This document shows, in pieces, positions 39,001-48,369 of a stretch of 64,000 nt of DNA (position 1 is the first letter of the stretch; each line of letters opens with the position of its first letter). A program made the position numbers and the translations under genes. Under the pieces are notes generated by a model that made no database searches, was not told the DNA's origin, and saw only the letters and a list, made by a program, of their open reading frames with translations. The stretch lies in assembly GCF_963676685.1 (NCBI RefSeq), contig NC_092349.1, forward strand, positions 38,298,293 to 38,362,292, read 5' to 3'. The DNA is from Mytilus edulis (taxonomy: Eukaryota > Mollusca > Bivalvia > Mytilida > Mytilidae).

Positions 39001-42000
39001 ATCGCTTAGATATAAGGTAAATGATATCGACCAGTTAATACGCTTCTGAAACTGACACCGCGTAACAAAAAACTGTACCTTGTAAGAGTTATCTCCCCGA
39101 ACACTGTTTTTCTTGTGGCCACTACTCCTTCGCAACCGTATAAGAAACTGACAAATTTATTTTTCCAAATTGCTCGTTATATCCTTAGGATGTTCTGTTT
39201 CATTTCAACCGAAGCTATCCGGAGACTCCATATGAGAGTAATCCCCCCTTTTATATATGATATCAGTGATATGCATTTCTAACTGGTAAACTATAAGTGA
39301 TAGAGACCTAGGGTCTTTTGATTTAAGATCCTTGGTCCAAAAAAATGAAAATTAGGTCAAGGTCAACGGTCAAGGTCAAATTCTAAATTTTGATTTTGGC
39401 TTATTTTCACCTTTTTTCATTAACCTTATAAGATATCGACATTTTTTTTTTACTTAATTGTTAGTTGCGACATGTCGTAACTTATAAATTTAGGTTGCAA
39501 GGGTGCGTAAACCAAAAAAGGGAGTTTTCGCCCCTCTTATATTAAGAATTATGCGTAAAGTGATTTTACTCATGAACCATACATATTAAGGAACTAGTGT
39601 CTTTTTATTTGAGATGTTTAGTCTATGACCTTGAAATTGAGGTCAAGGTCATAGGTTAATTGGACGTTCTAGATTTTGACCTTTGCTTAAAATTCATAGT
39701 TATACATCATTAAGCCATAGGAACTGACATTTTCAACTGAATTTTAATATTTTCATATCTAAATAGATCCTTATTGGTTGAAAGACCTTCAATTGTTCTT
39801 TGAACAATTGGTTTTTAATTATTATTATTTTTTTTTTTTTTTTTCTTCCGCCTAATTTTTTTACTTGCGTATTATTGATGTTTCAAAAGATGTCGCTTAG
39901 ATATTTGGAATATGGTATCGTATAGTTTATACGCTTTAAAAATTTACAACTGCGTAATAAAATACTTTACGTTATAAGAGTTATCTCCCCAAACACTGTT
40001 TTTCTTGTGGCCACTACTCCTTCGCAACCGTTAAAGATTACGACAAATTTATTTTACCAAATTGCTAGTTACATCTTCAGGATTAGGATATTCATTCGGA
40101 CCGAAGCTTTATGGAGACTCCATATGAGAGTTATTCCCCCTTTTCCATTTAATTAAGTGATATGCATTTCTAAATGGTAAACCATAAGTGATAAAGACAT
40201 AGGGTCTTTAGATTTGAGGTCCTTGGTCCAAAATAATAAAAATGAGGTCAAGGTCAAAGGTCAAGGTCATATTCTAAATTTAGATTTTGGCTAATTTTCA
40301 TTTATTTTCAAATACCTTATGACATATCGACAAATAATTTTTCATAAATTGTTAGTTGCGACATGTCCTTACTTGTATATTTTGGTTGAAAGGGTGTGCA
40401 GACAATAAATGGGAGTTTTTGCCAATCTTACATTTAGAATTACGCGTAAAGTGATATTACTAATAAACCAAACATATTAAAGACCTAGGGTCTTTTGATT
40501 TAAGGTCCTTGGTTTGTGAACTTAAAATTGAGGTCAAGGTCATAGGTTAATATGACGTTCTAGATTTTGACCTTTGCTTTAAATTCATATAAATACATCA
40601 TAAAGCCATAGGAACTAACATTTTAAACTGATTTTTCATATTTCAATATCAAAATAGATCTTTACTAGTGGAAAGACCTACAATTGTTCTCTGAACAATT
40701 GGTTTTTAATTATTATTTATTTTTTTTTTTTTTCTTCCGCCAACTTTTTTTTCCTTCGCTGTTTTTTTGTTTCACAAGATATCGCTTAGATATAAGGTAA
40801 ATGATATCGAACAGTTAATACGCTTCTGAAACTGACACCGCGTAACAAAAAACTTTACCTTGTAAGAGTTATCTCCCCGAACACTGTTTTTCTTGTGGCC
40901 ACTACTCCTTCGCAACCGTATAAGAAACCGACAAATTTATTTTTCCAAATTGCTCGTTATATCCTTAGGATGTTCTGTTTCATTTCAACCGAAGCTATCC
41001 GGAAACTCCATATGAGAGTAATCCCCCCTTTTATATATGATATCAGTGATATGCATTTCTAACTGGTAAACTATAAGTGATAGAGACCTAGGGTCTTTTG
41101 ATTTAAGATCCTTGGTCCAAAAAAATGAAAATTAGGTCAAGGTCAAAGGTCAAGGTCAAATTCTAAATTTTGATTTTGGCTTATTTTCACCTTTTTTCAT
41201 TAACCTTATAAGATATCGACATTTTTTTTTTACTTAATTGTTAGTTGCGACATGTCGTAACTTATAAATTTTGGTTGCAAGGGTGCGTAAACCAAAAAAG
41301 GGAGTTTTCGCCCCTCTTATATTAAGAATTATGCGTAAAGTGATTTTACTCATGAACCATACATATTAAGGAACTAGTGTCTTTTTATTTGAGATGTTTA
41401 GTCTATGATCTTGAAATTGAGGTCAAGGTCATAGGTTAATTGGACGTTCTAGATTTTGACCTTTGCTTAAAATTCATAGTTATACATCATTAAGCCATAG
41501 GAACTGACATTTTCAACTGAATTTTAATATTTTCATATCTAAATAGATCCTTATTGGTTGAAAGACCTTCAATTGTTCTTTGAACAATTGGTTTTTAATT
41601 ATTATTATTTTTTTTTTTTTTCTTCCGCCTAATTTTTTTTCTTGCGTATTATTGATGTTTCAAAAGATGTCGCTTAGATATTTGGAATATGGTATCGTAT
41701 AGTTTATACGCTTTAAAAATTTGCAACTGTGTAACAAAATACTTTACGTTGTGAGAGTTATCTCCCCAAACACTGTTTTTCTTGTGGCCACTACTCCTTC
41801 GCAACCGTTAAAGATTACGACAAATTTATTTTACCAAATTGCTCGTTACATCTTCAGGATTAGGATATTCATTTGGACCGAAGCTTTACGGAGACTCCAT
41901 ATGAGAGTTATTCCCCCTTTTCCCTTAAATTAAGTGATATGCATTTCTAAATGGTAAACCATAAGTGATAAAGACATAGGGTCTTTAGATTTGGGGTCCT

Positions 42001-45000
42001 TGGTCGAAAATAATAAAAATGAGGTCAAGGTCAAAGGTCAAGGTCATATTCTAAATTTTGATTTTGGCTTATTTTCATTTATTTTCAAATACCTTATGAC
42101 ATATCGACAAATAATTTTTCATAAATTGTTAGTTGCGACATGTCCTTACTTGTATATTTTAATTGAAAGGGTGCGCAGACAATAAATAGGAGTTTTTGCC
42201 CATCTTACATTTAGAATTACGCGTAAAGTGATATTACTAATAAACTAAACATATTAAAGACCTTGGGTCTTTTGATTTAAGGTCCTTGGTTTGTGAACTT
42301 GAAATTGAGGTCAAGGTCATAGGTTAATATGACGTTCTAGATTTTGACCTTTGCTTTAAATTCATATAAATACATCATACAGCCATAGGAACTAACATTT
42401 CAAACTGATTTTTAATATTTCAATATCAAAAAAGATCTTTTCTAGTGGAAAGACCTACAATTGTTCTCTGAACAATTGGTTTTTAATTATTATTAGGTCT
42501 TTCCACCTTTCCGTGGAAAGACCTATTGAATTTGTTCTGATTATTATTATTTTTTTTTTTTTTTTTCTTCCGCCTAAATTTTTTCCTGCGTAGTATTGAT
42601 GTTTCAAAAGATGTCGCATAGATATTTGGAATATGATGTCGTATAGTTTATACGCTTTAAAAATTTACAACTGCGTAACAAAATACTTTACGTTGTAAGA
42701 GTTATCTCCCCAAACACTGTTTTTCTTGTGGCCACTACTCCTTCGCAACCGTAAAAGATTACGACAAATTTATTTTACCAAATTGCTCGTTACTTCTTCA
42801 GGATTAGGATATTCATTTGGACCGAAGCTATCCGGAGACTCCATATGAGAGTTATTTCCCCTTATGCATTTGATATAAGTGATATGCGTTTCTAACTGGT
42901 AAACCATCAGTGATATAGGCCTAGGGTTTTGGATTTAAGTTCCTTGGTCCAAAAAAATGAAAATAAAGTCAAGGTCAAAGGTCAAGGTCATATTCTAAAT
43001 TTTGATTTTGGCTTATTTTCTCTTATTTTCAACAACCGTCAAAGAAATTGACAAATCATTTTTACTAAATTGTGAGTTGCGACATGTTGTAACTTATAAA
43101 TTTTGGTTGGAAGGGTGCGTAAACAATGAATGAGAGTTTTCGCCCATCTTATATTTAAAATTATGCCTAAAGTGATGTAACTCATTAACCATACATATTA
43201 CAGACCTAGGGTGTTTTTATTTGAGGTCCTTGGTTGGTGACCTTGAAATTGAGGTCAAGGTCAAAGGTGAATAGAACGTTCTAGATTTTGACTTTTGCTT
43301 TAAATTCATATTTATACATTATAAAGTCATAGGAACTGACATTTTAGATTGATTTTTAATATTTTGATAATAAAATAGATCTTTACTTGTGGAAAGACCT
43401 TCAATTGTTCTTTGAACAATTGGTTTTTAATTATTTTTTTTTTTTTTCTTCCGCCTAACTTTTTTCTTGCGTATTATTGATGTTTCACAAGATGTCGCTT
43501 AAATATTTGGAATATGATATCGTAAAGTTTATACGCTTTAAAAATTGACAAAGGCGTAACTAAAAACTTTACGTTGTGAGAGTTATCTCCCCAAACACTG
43601 TTTTTCTTGTGGCCACTACTCCTTTGCAACCGTAAAAGATAACGACAAATTTATTTTACCAAATTGCTCGTTACATCTTCAGGATTAGGATTTTAATTTT
43701 AACCGAAGCTATCCGGAAACTCCATATGAGAGTTATCCCCCCTTTTTCATTTGATTCAAGTGATATGCATTTCTAACTAGTAAACCATAAGTGATAGAGA
43801 CCTAGGGTCTTCAGATTTGAGGTCCTTGGTCCAAAAAAATGAAAATTAGGTCAAGGTCAAAGGTCAAGGTCATATTCGAAATTTTGATTTTGGCTTATTT
43901 TCACTCATTTTCATTAATCTTATAAGATATCGACAAATTATTTTTACAAAATTGTTATTTGGGACATGTAGTAACTTATATATTTTGGTTCAAAGGGTGC
44001 GTAGACAATAAATGGGAGTTTTAGCCCCTCTTATATTTAAAATTATGCGTAAAGTGATACTACTCATTAACCATACATATTTAAGACCTATGATCTTTTG
44101 ATTCGATGTCCTTAGTTTGTGACCTTGAAATTGAGGTCAAGGTCAAAAGTTAATAGGACGTTCTAGATTTTGACCTTTGATTTAAATTCATATTTAAACA
44201 CCATAAAGCCATAGGAACTGACATTTTCAACTGAATTTTAATATTTTCATATCAAAATAAATCCTTATTGGTTGAAAGACCTTCAATTGTTCTCTGAACA
44301 ATTGGTTTTTAATTATTATTAATTTTTTTTTATTCTTCCGCCTAATTCTTTTCTTGCGTAGTATTAATGTTTCAAAAGATGTCGCTTAGATATTTGGAAT
44401 ATGATATCGTAAAGCGTATGCACTTTTAAAACTGACCACTGCGTAACCAAATACTTTACGTTGTAAGAGTTATCTCCCCAAACACTGTTTTTCTTGTGGC
44501 CACTACTCCTTCGCAACCATAAAAGATTACAACAAATTTATTTTACCAAATTGCTCGTTACATCCTCAGGATGTTCTGTTTTATTTTGACAGAAGCCGTA
44601 TAGAGACTCCATATGAGAGTTAGTTCCCCTTTTGTATTTGAAATTTTGAAATGTATTTTAAACTGGAAAACCATAAGTGATAGAGACCTAGGGTCTTTTG
44701 TTTTGAGATCATTGGTCCAAAAAAATTAAAATTAGGTAAAGGTCAAAGGTCAAGGTCATATTCTAAATTTTGATTTTGGCCTATTTTCACTAATTTTCAT
44801 TAACCTTATAAGATACCGACAAATTATTTTTACTAAATTGTTAGTTGCGACATGTCGTAACTTATATATTTTGGTTAAAAGGGTGTGTAGACATAAAATG
44901 GGAGTTTTTGCCCCTCCTATATTAAGAATTAAACGTAAAGTGATATAACTCATTAACTATACATATTACAGACATAGGGTCTTTTTATTTGGCGTCCCTG

Positions 45001-46674
45001 GTTTATGACCTTGAAATATAGGTCAAGGTCATCAGTAAATTTGACATTCTAGATTTTGACCTTTGCTCAAAATTCATATTTATACATCATTAAGCCATAG
45101 GAACTGACATTTTCAACTGAATTTTAATATTTTCATATCAAAATAGATCCTTATTGGTGGAAAGACCTTCAATTGTTCTCTGAATAATTGGTTTTTAATT
45201 ATTTCTGCAATGTTTTTTTTTTACCAAATGTATAACTTTTTAAACATGTTAAAGATCTATATCCAATAACACTGCAACTGGTTTTCAATATAATCAGGAT
45301 TATAAATCAAGATGTGGCTTATATGTGTGCCTTTAGTTACATTATTTTTATTTGATAAAAATAAAATTTGGACTAAATATACACAATATACAGAACCTTA
45401 TAATGTTTCAGAGAAATGAAATTTAATCCAAAAAAAATTACAAAAACAAAAAGTAAATAATTACCAGTCAGGGGACTTACTGAAATAAGTGATTTTTAAA
45501 TCACTTATTTGAGTAGCAAATTCGAGGTTTTGTCACAAATTGGGATTTTGTAGTTTTTTTCAAAATTTTAAACACATAGGTTTAAATAACATCTTTTAAT
45601 TGGTAAAATTAAAAAATATGAACTTTTTGCTTCTTTTAAGAAGCAAGGTTTATGCCTTTGATCCTATCATTTACCTGAAAATTCTATTTTAGTTGAAAAA
45701 ATGCTATAATAATGGCTTTACATAATGAACTGATACTTTTTTCAAAGATTTTTCACAGCAGTGGGAGTATTTTTCCTGTGAAGTTCAAGGTTTCATCTTT
45801 CAGATTATGTAATAAAATACTACTGTTCGCGATAAAAATTTCACTGTTCGGGGATGTTGAAATTAGTGGGGGTTATTAAAAGAATGATACTTAAAGAAGT
45901 GATTTTTGGGAAGGAAATTGAGGTCTGATACTTAAACAAGTGATTTTTATGTCATTATCCTAGATTCAGTACAAGGTCATCACCTGAAATGACCTGGTCA
46001 TCCTAGACAACACAAATGTTGGTTCTGATAAGTTTACAAACATAATTAGTTCCTGGATCATTATTATTCTATATTTAATGCTACACTAATATTAAATCAC
46101 TTCTTCTAGTGATTAATTTGTACTACTTAAATAGGTGATTATTTAAGAAAGACAACTCTAACTTCCAACCTTTATGGAAATAATGTTACTTGAATCAGTG
46201 ATTTAGAAAATCACTTGTTTAAGTAAGTCCCCTGACTGATTACAATAAACAAGCATTTTAGCATACATGGTATGAAAAGATGAAGTTTCGACCCTTTTCT
46301 GCAATAAAATGATTCATAAATCTATTTGACTTTCATATTTCAAAGATCCATACTTCTACTTTGTATTTCTTTCTGGCAGCTACAACTTTGTAGGTCATCC
46401 AATAAATAAGAAAGGTACTTCCAACTCCTGTCAAAACTACATAGCCATACTCCTTTGGAATCTTTGATACGACTGTCATTTTCCTGAAAATGATAAATAT
46501 AAATTCATACAATATATATATATATAATATGAAAAGTGTCATACCCAAATTTTATATTTCTTCCTTGCCACAATAACTTTGTATGTCATCCACTGCAACA
46601 AAAATGTACTAGCAACACCCGTCAGGACTACATATCCATATTCTTTAGGAAGCTTTGAAACAACTGTCATGATT
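20449..46674 (-). CDS. MGST3: MGST3-like microsomal glutathione S-transferase, copy B (5 coding exons, alternative first exon)
   Basis: MAPEG-family membrane protein expected to use glutathione to conjugate or reduce lipid electrophiles in ER or mitochondrial membranes. Coding exons are first exon 46674-46545 (1a) or 46483-46354 (1b), then 25038-24974, 23610-23553, 22405-22333 and 20564-20449. With either first exon the sum is 438 coding nt, 145 aa plus TAG; human MGST3 is about 152 aa. Conserved blocks are PKEYGYVVLTGV, ARKKYK, FNCVQRVHQN, LEGYP, AYAYGYY and a final RHCH that resembles the Cys-rich end of human MGST3. All splice sites are GT-AG. Intron 1 is about 21.3 kb and contains the 0.89-kb array, the 2.2-kb direct-repeat element and the 774-bp element. 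Copy A is the adjacent paralogue in the same orientation. A candidate AATAAA lies only about 12 nt after the stop (20437-20432). Confidence 0.88.
20648..20869. repeat. 222-bp MITE with TA target duplication
   Basis: TIR CTGTAAATTCAGAAATTATT (left) and its complement AATAATTTCTGAATTTACAG (right), flanked by TA on both sides, as in Tc1/mariner-type insertions. It lies in the last intron of MGST3 copy B, about 85 nt from the acceptor. Noncoding. Confidence 0.75.
21422..22325. repeat. Bivalve array element, ~175-bp unit, in intron 4 of MGST3 copy B
   Basis: Units share 'GATTGGACTTCAGCTTCATC', 'AAAAACTACCTTGACCAAAA', 'ACTTTAACCTGAAACTCCCA' and 'TTCAGTGGACCGTGAAATTG'. There are about five copies. 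The end module (ACAGACGGACAAACGG... 'CCCCTCTACTATCGTAGGTG' 'GGGCATAAAAA') occurs twice, at about 21720-21797 and 22245-22325, suggesting two head-to-tail elements. Noncoding. Confidence 0.75.
22333..22405 (-). CDS. MGST3: MGST3 copy B, coding exon 4
   Basis: This 73-nt exon encodes KTCAAAGWIWIAGKVAYAYG then YYSDG. The acceptor is tttag and the donor G|GTAGG. The end of a tandem array (GGGGCATAAAAA) lies within about 15 nt of this donor, so the array begins almost at the splice site. Confidence 0.9.
23060..23184. repeat. 125-bp palindromic MITE-like element
   Basis: GAAATAATTGATGCAAGCTA at left is mirrored by TAGCTTGCATCAATTATTTC at right; the arms are about 23 bp. The interior contains 'CCCTCACTATCGCTCGTGCA'. 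It sits in intron 3 of MGST3 copy B. Confidence 0.6.
23553..23610 (-). CDS. MGST3: MGST3 copy B, coding exon 3
   Basis: This 58-nt exon encodes LEGYPTYLMLLFAGGLQYP. The acceptor is taattacag and the donor CCT|GTAAGT. Same length and phase as copy A exon 3. Confidence 0.9.
23690..24120. repeat. Inverted pair of SINE-like fragments
   Basis: A plus-oriented piece ('TTGTCGGGTTGTTTTCGCTT', 'TGACACATTCCCC') at 23725-23775 faces a minus-oriented longer piece at 23985-24115 ('GGAATGTGTCAAAGAAACAA', 'GGCCACCAATGGGTCTTCAA'). They are the same family as 5395-5535 and 46940-47045. They form an inverted repeat inside intron 2 of copy B. Confidence 0.6.
24672..24838. repeat. GGCGGATCC-type MITE, degraded copy
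   Basis: Contains 'GATGGGCCCACTGACAGCCT', 'AGTCATGCTTCAGTGATTCC' and 'GGGGGGCGGCCCCCCTAAAA', ending 'AAATCTGTCTCTG'. Better copies lie at 49690-49832 and 51395-51546. Confidence 0.65.
24974..25038 (-). CDS. MGST3: MGST3 copy B, coding exon 2
   Basis: This 65-nt exon encodes YPTLYSPDNEKFNCVQRVHQ then N. The acceptor is ttatttcag and the donor AC|GTAAGT, which is canonical, unlike copy A. The R and N of the glutathione-site segment are present. Confidence 0.9.
25289..27486. mobile_element. 2.2-kb element with identical 451-bp direct repeats
   Basis: 25289-25739 and 27036-27486 are direct repeats of 451 bp, in which I see no difference. Both begin GGCCCAAGACCACAATTAAT and end AATTGTGGTCTGTGGCC, so each also has ~20-bp inverted ends. 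The whole is flanked by AACA on both sides (25285-25288, 27487-27490). The 1.3-kb middle has no recognisable gag, pol or transposase ORF. It may be a TRIM-like LTR element, a composite of two MITEs, or a MITE duplicated with its neighbour; the LTR hallmarks TG...CA are absent. It lies in intron 1 of MGST3 copy B. Confidence 0.7.
27491..28650. other. Intronic DNA before the 0.89-kb array
   Basis: AT-rich DNA with no exon, hairpin or repeat that I can support. A CTAC-rich patch ('TTTACCTACCTACCTATCTA') occurs at 28494-28513. Confidence 0.4.
28655..28870. repeat. 51-bp hairpin minisatellite, block 1 (4 copies)
   Basis: Each copy is an inverted repeat AGGTCTTTCCAC-loop-GTGGAAAGACCT (or CAAC/GTTG) plus a spacer ending 'TTTGTTCTGATTATT'. 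Stem variants stay paired. The block forms the left edge of the array. Confidence 0.85.
29746..30056. repeat. 51-bp hairpin minisatellite, block 2 (6 copies)
   Basis: Six head-to-tail copies of 51-54 bp. Five have the CAAC/GTTG-type arm (one reads CAAC/GGTG) and one has CCAC/GTGG. Loops read CTTTCA, CTTTCT or CTTTCC. The unit length is a multiple of three, so long repetitive reading frames appear on both strands; these are not genes. An (ATT)n tract and T-run follow. Confidence 0.88.
30400..31862. mobile_element. 1463-bp DNA transposon inserted in one array unit (TA target duplication)
   Basis: The left end CCGTATAAATCG...AAATAAGCCGC and right end GCGGCTTATAAAACGAT...TATACGG are inverted, flanked by TA at 30398-30399 and 31863-31864. 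Removing the element and one TA restores 'CCCCTTTTATATATGATATC', the sequence found in sister units. With it removed, the unit is 894 bp like its neighbours. TA targeting suggests the Tc1/mariner/pogo group. No transposase ORF is visible, so it is nonautonomous. Confidence 0.88.
34226..34386. repeat. 51-bp hairpin minisatellite, block 3 (3 copies)
   Basis: Three copies, all CAAC/GTTG type, at the junction before the unit at 34400. They account for the longer spacing (1041 bp) there. Confidence 0.85.
36179..36229. repeat. Single hairpin minisatellite copy
   Basis: One copy with arm AGGTCTTTCAAC / GGTGAAAGACCT (one imperfect pair) precedes the unit at 36260. Confidence 0.8.
42495..42545. repeat. 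Single hairpin minisatellite copy, GTGG type
   Basis: One copy with AGGTCTTTCCAC / GTGGAAAGACCT. It precedes the unit at 42567, whose far end also reads GTGGAAAGACCT, so arm type and unit end agree. Confidence 0.8.
45465..46238. mobile_element. 774-bp TIR element with 5-bp TSD and repeated AAGTGATTT motifs
   Basis: TIR CAGTCAGGGGACTTACT (left) and AGTAAGTCCCCTGACTG (right), flanked by ATTAC on both sides (45460-45464 and 46239-46243). Next to the ends are palindromes such as AATAAGTGATTT / AAATCACTTATT. Single copies of ACTTAAACAAGTGATTTT-like motifs recur inside, around 45890-45945 and 46090-46220. No ORF. It lies about 115 nt downstream of MGST3 exon 1b. Confidence 0.82.
46354..46483 (-). 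CDS. MGST3: MGST3 copy B, alternative first coding exon 1b
   Basis: The exon is 130 nt. The acceptor attttcag precedes a 4-nt leader (GAAA) and ATG at 46479-46477. It encodes 42 residues ending ARKKYKVE, identical to the human loop ending, and the donor GAA|GTATGG is in phase 0. Only 61 nt separate it from exon 1a. Read through, 1a plus 1b shifts the frame and reaches a stop within exon 2, so the two should be mutually exclusive. Confidence 0.85.
46545..46674 (-). CDS. MGST3: MGST3 copy B, alternative first coding exon 1a
   Basis: The exon is 130 nt. The acceptor tttcttacag precedes a 4-nt leader (AATC) and ATG at 46670-46668. It encodes 42 residues, MTVVSKLPKEYGYVVLTGVA continuing to ARKKYKIW, and the donor GG|GTATGA is in phase 0. 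The acceptor shows that an upstream noncoding exon must exist. Confidence 0.8.
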
Positions 46675-46679
46675 CTGTA

Positions 46680-47690
46680 AGAAAAATCAAATCATATTTC
46701 AGACCATTTCTACACTGGTTGTAATTGCCTGAAACCTGGAAAATGAGAGTTGATAGAGTTTAAAAATACATTGTACATGCAGTCATCGTCAGAGCTTACA
46801 AATGTCTGTCATGAAATTGTCAAATTTTGCTTTTCTCATTAAGCATGTTATGAGTTGTAAAGTTGTATGTATGTATATTCCATTAATTCAAATGTTTACA
46901 AAATAATTTCTCCTTGATAAATAACATTCCTCAGGTGCAAGATTATCTAGCTGTGCTGAAGACCCATTGGTGGCCTTGGGTTATTTTCTGCTCTTTGGTT
47001 GGGCTGTTGTCTCTTTGACACATTCCCCATTTGCATGTTCAATTTTATAATTTTATGTAAAGTTCGTGAAACTGGTTGAGTTAGAGTAGACATGGTAGAT
47101 CTTCTTTGGATCAATCAGTTAGAGTGTTTCCTTTAGATCCTGAGATTGACAATGAATGAGGGTTTGAACTCTCTGGTTATAGATTTTCACAATATTACTA
47201 ATCTCAGTTACATTCCCCTTTTTTTCATATCCAGTTGTATAAAGGCGAACATGATCCCCCCTATCGTCCTTCACATTACAGATCATTACATTAACACAAA
47301 TTTAAGTGTTAATACATTGATTTTTTTTTTTAAATCTTGCATAAACAAATTTGTATACATATTTTAAAACAAGTAAATTTTGTCACTGGATACTTTACAG
47401 TCACCTCGGTAACTGCATAATGTTTATATTTGTCATTGCTTGTTTCGTTAAGATTCATTATTTTAATATCTCTTTTCATGTGATATAATTTTTTTGTTTC
47501 GTTTTACAAAGCAAAGCACAACACAACAATAAATCAAACTCTTTCTTTGTGAATCAACAAATATGCTCTCCTGCATACATGTAATTATATAATTATATCA
47601 AATGCACAACTTTATGCATAATAGCCAATATTGCACAGACACTTGTTTCTGTCAATGACAATGACCTAGTCCAAATAATTATGACGTGCC
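46680..47690. other. 5' flank of MGST3 copy B
   Basis: Should hold the noncoding first exon and promoter of copy B, but neither can be placed. It contains a SINE-like fragment at 46940-47045 ('AAGACCCATTGGTGGCCTTG', 'TTGTCTCTTTGACACATTCC'). The rest is AT-rich without recognisable features. Confidence 0.4.
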
Positions 47691-47697
47691 AGGACCT

Positions 47698-47827
47698 CAC
47701 TTCCAGTGAATATTAAATTTGGTAAAATTTGATGGACCTGAATTTTCGAAACGTTCGATTCATATTATCCAAAAATTTGGGTACATCAAATTTTACCAAG
47801 TTTAATATTTTATACTCTTCGGAAGTG
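47698..47827. repeat. MITE-like inverted repeat with ~35-bp arms
   Basis: CACTTCCAGTGAATATTAAA plus TTTGGTAAAATTTGATG is mirrored by CATCAAATTTTACCAAGTTT, 'AATATT' and CGGAAGTG at right. Weaker pairing extends outward (CCAGGACC / GTTCTGG). No coding potential; an open frame across it is a by-product. Confidence 0.6.
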
Positions 47828-48369
47828 ACAAATTTTGGTAGTTCTGGGATATCATCAGATCATCATGATCATGGAATTGTATCTTGTTCTATCATTTCTT
47901 TTCGATATTTCTGGAAATATTTTGTATCAATAAGCACAAAAAGGTAGGACTTTGTAACTGCGTAAAAATTTCTAGCCAGCAATGAATATTTCATATCAAA
48001 ATAAGGTCTCCAAGTTCCCTTACAAAAATTTGCTCTCAAAGTTCAGATGTAAAATTGGTTTCAGCTTAATGAAGTCAAAGGAAAGTTCCCAGAAAAAAAT
48101 TAAAATAGCCTTGCCAGAGGTCATATAATTATCATGAATTATTTGGACTAACAATGACCATGATGATTGATGTTGATGACAGGTCTATTAAAACTTTCCT
48201 GGATGTACCAGTTAGTCTGTACTCATAGTAATTTTGGAGGTGTAAACACGGCCATATTTTTCAATTCCTTATGATGAACCTTAAAATATGGAAAAATAAA
48301 GGTTGGCAGGTAGGTGAAACTTACATAAATGAAGAGATAAATGAAAAATGAACAGATTGGTGCCTGATT

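Larger units (their letters stand above)
28655..45208. repeat. Tandem array of ~16 units of ~0.89 kb inside intron 1 of MGST3 copy B
   Basis: Using the anchor CTTCCGCC, units start at 28878, 30100, 32459, 33359, 34400, 35309, 36260, 37163, 38063, 38954, 39845, 40734, 41622, 42567, 43448 and 44334. Spacing is 881-909 bp except where minisatellite copies or an insertion add length. Order within a unit: T-run, CTTCCGCC, 'GTAAGAGTTATCTCCCCAAA', 'CTCCATATGAGAGTTATCCC', 'AGACCTAGGGTCTTTTGATT', a cluster of AGGTCA half-sites, 'TTGTTAGTTGCGACATGTCG', a second AGGTCAAGGTCA, a GAAAGACCT end, the palindrome CAATTGTTCTTTGAACAATTG, and (ATT)n. Two subfamilies (CTTCCGCCAAC and CTTCCGCCTAA) are interspersed. 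No coding function is supported. Unit origin is unknown. Confidence 0.9.

Noticed and set aside
28655-45208. The regular array as a CRISPR-like locus
   Set aside because: Units are ~890 bp and the genome is eukaryotic; no short repeat with unique spacers and no cas genes.
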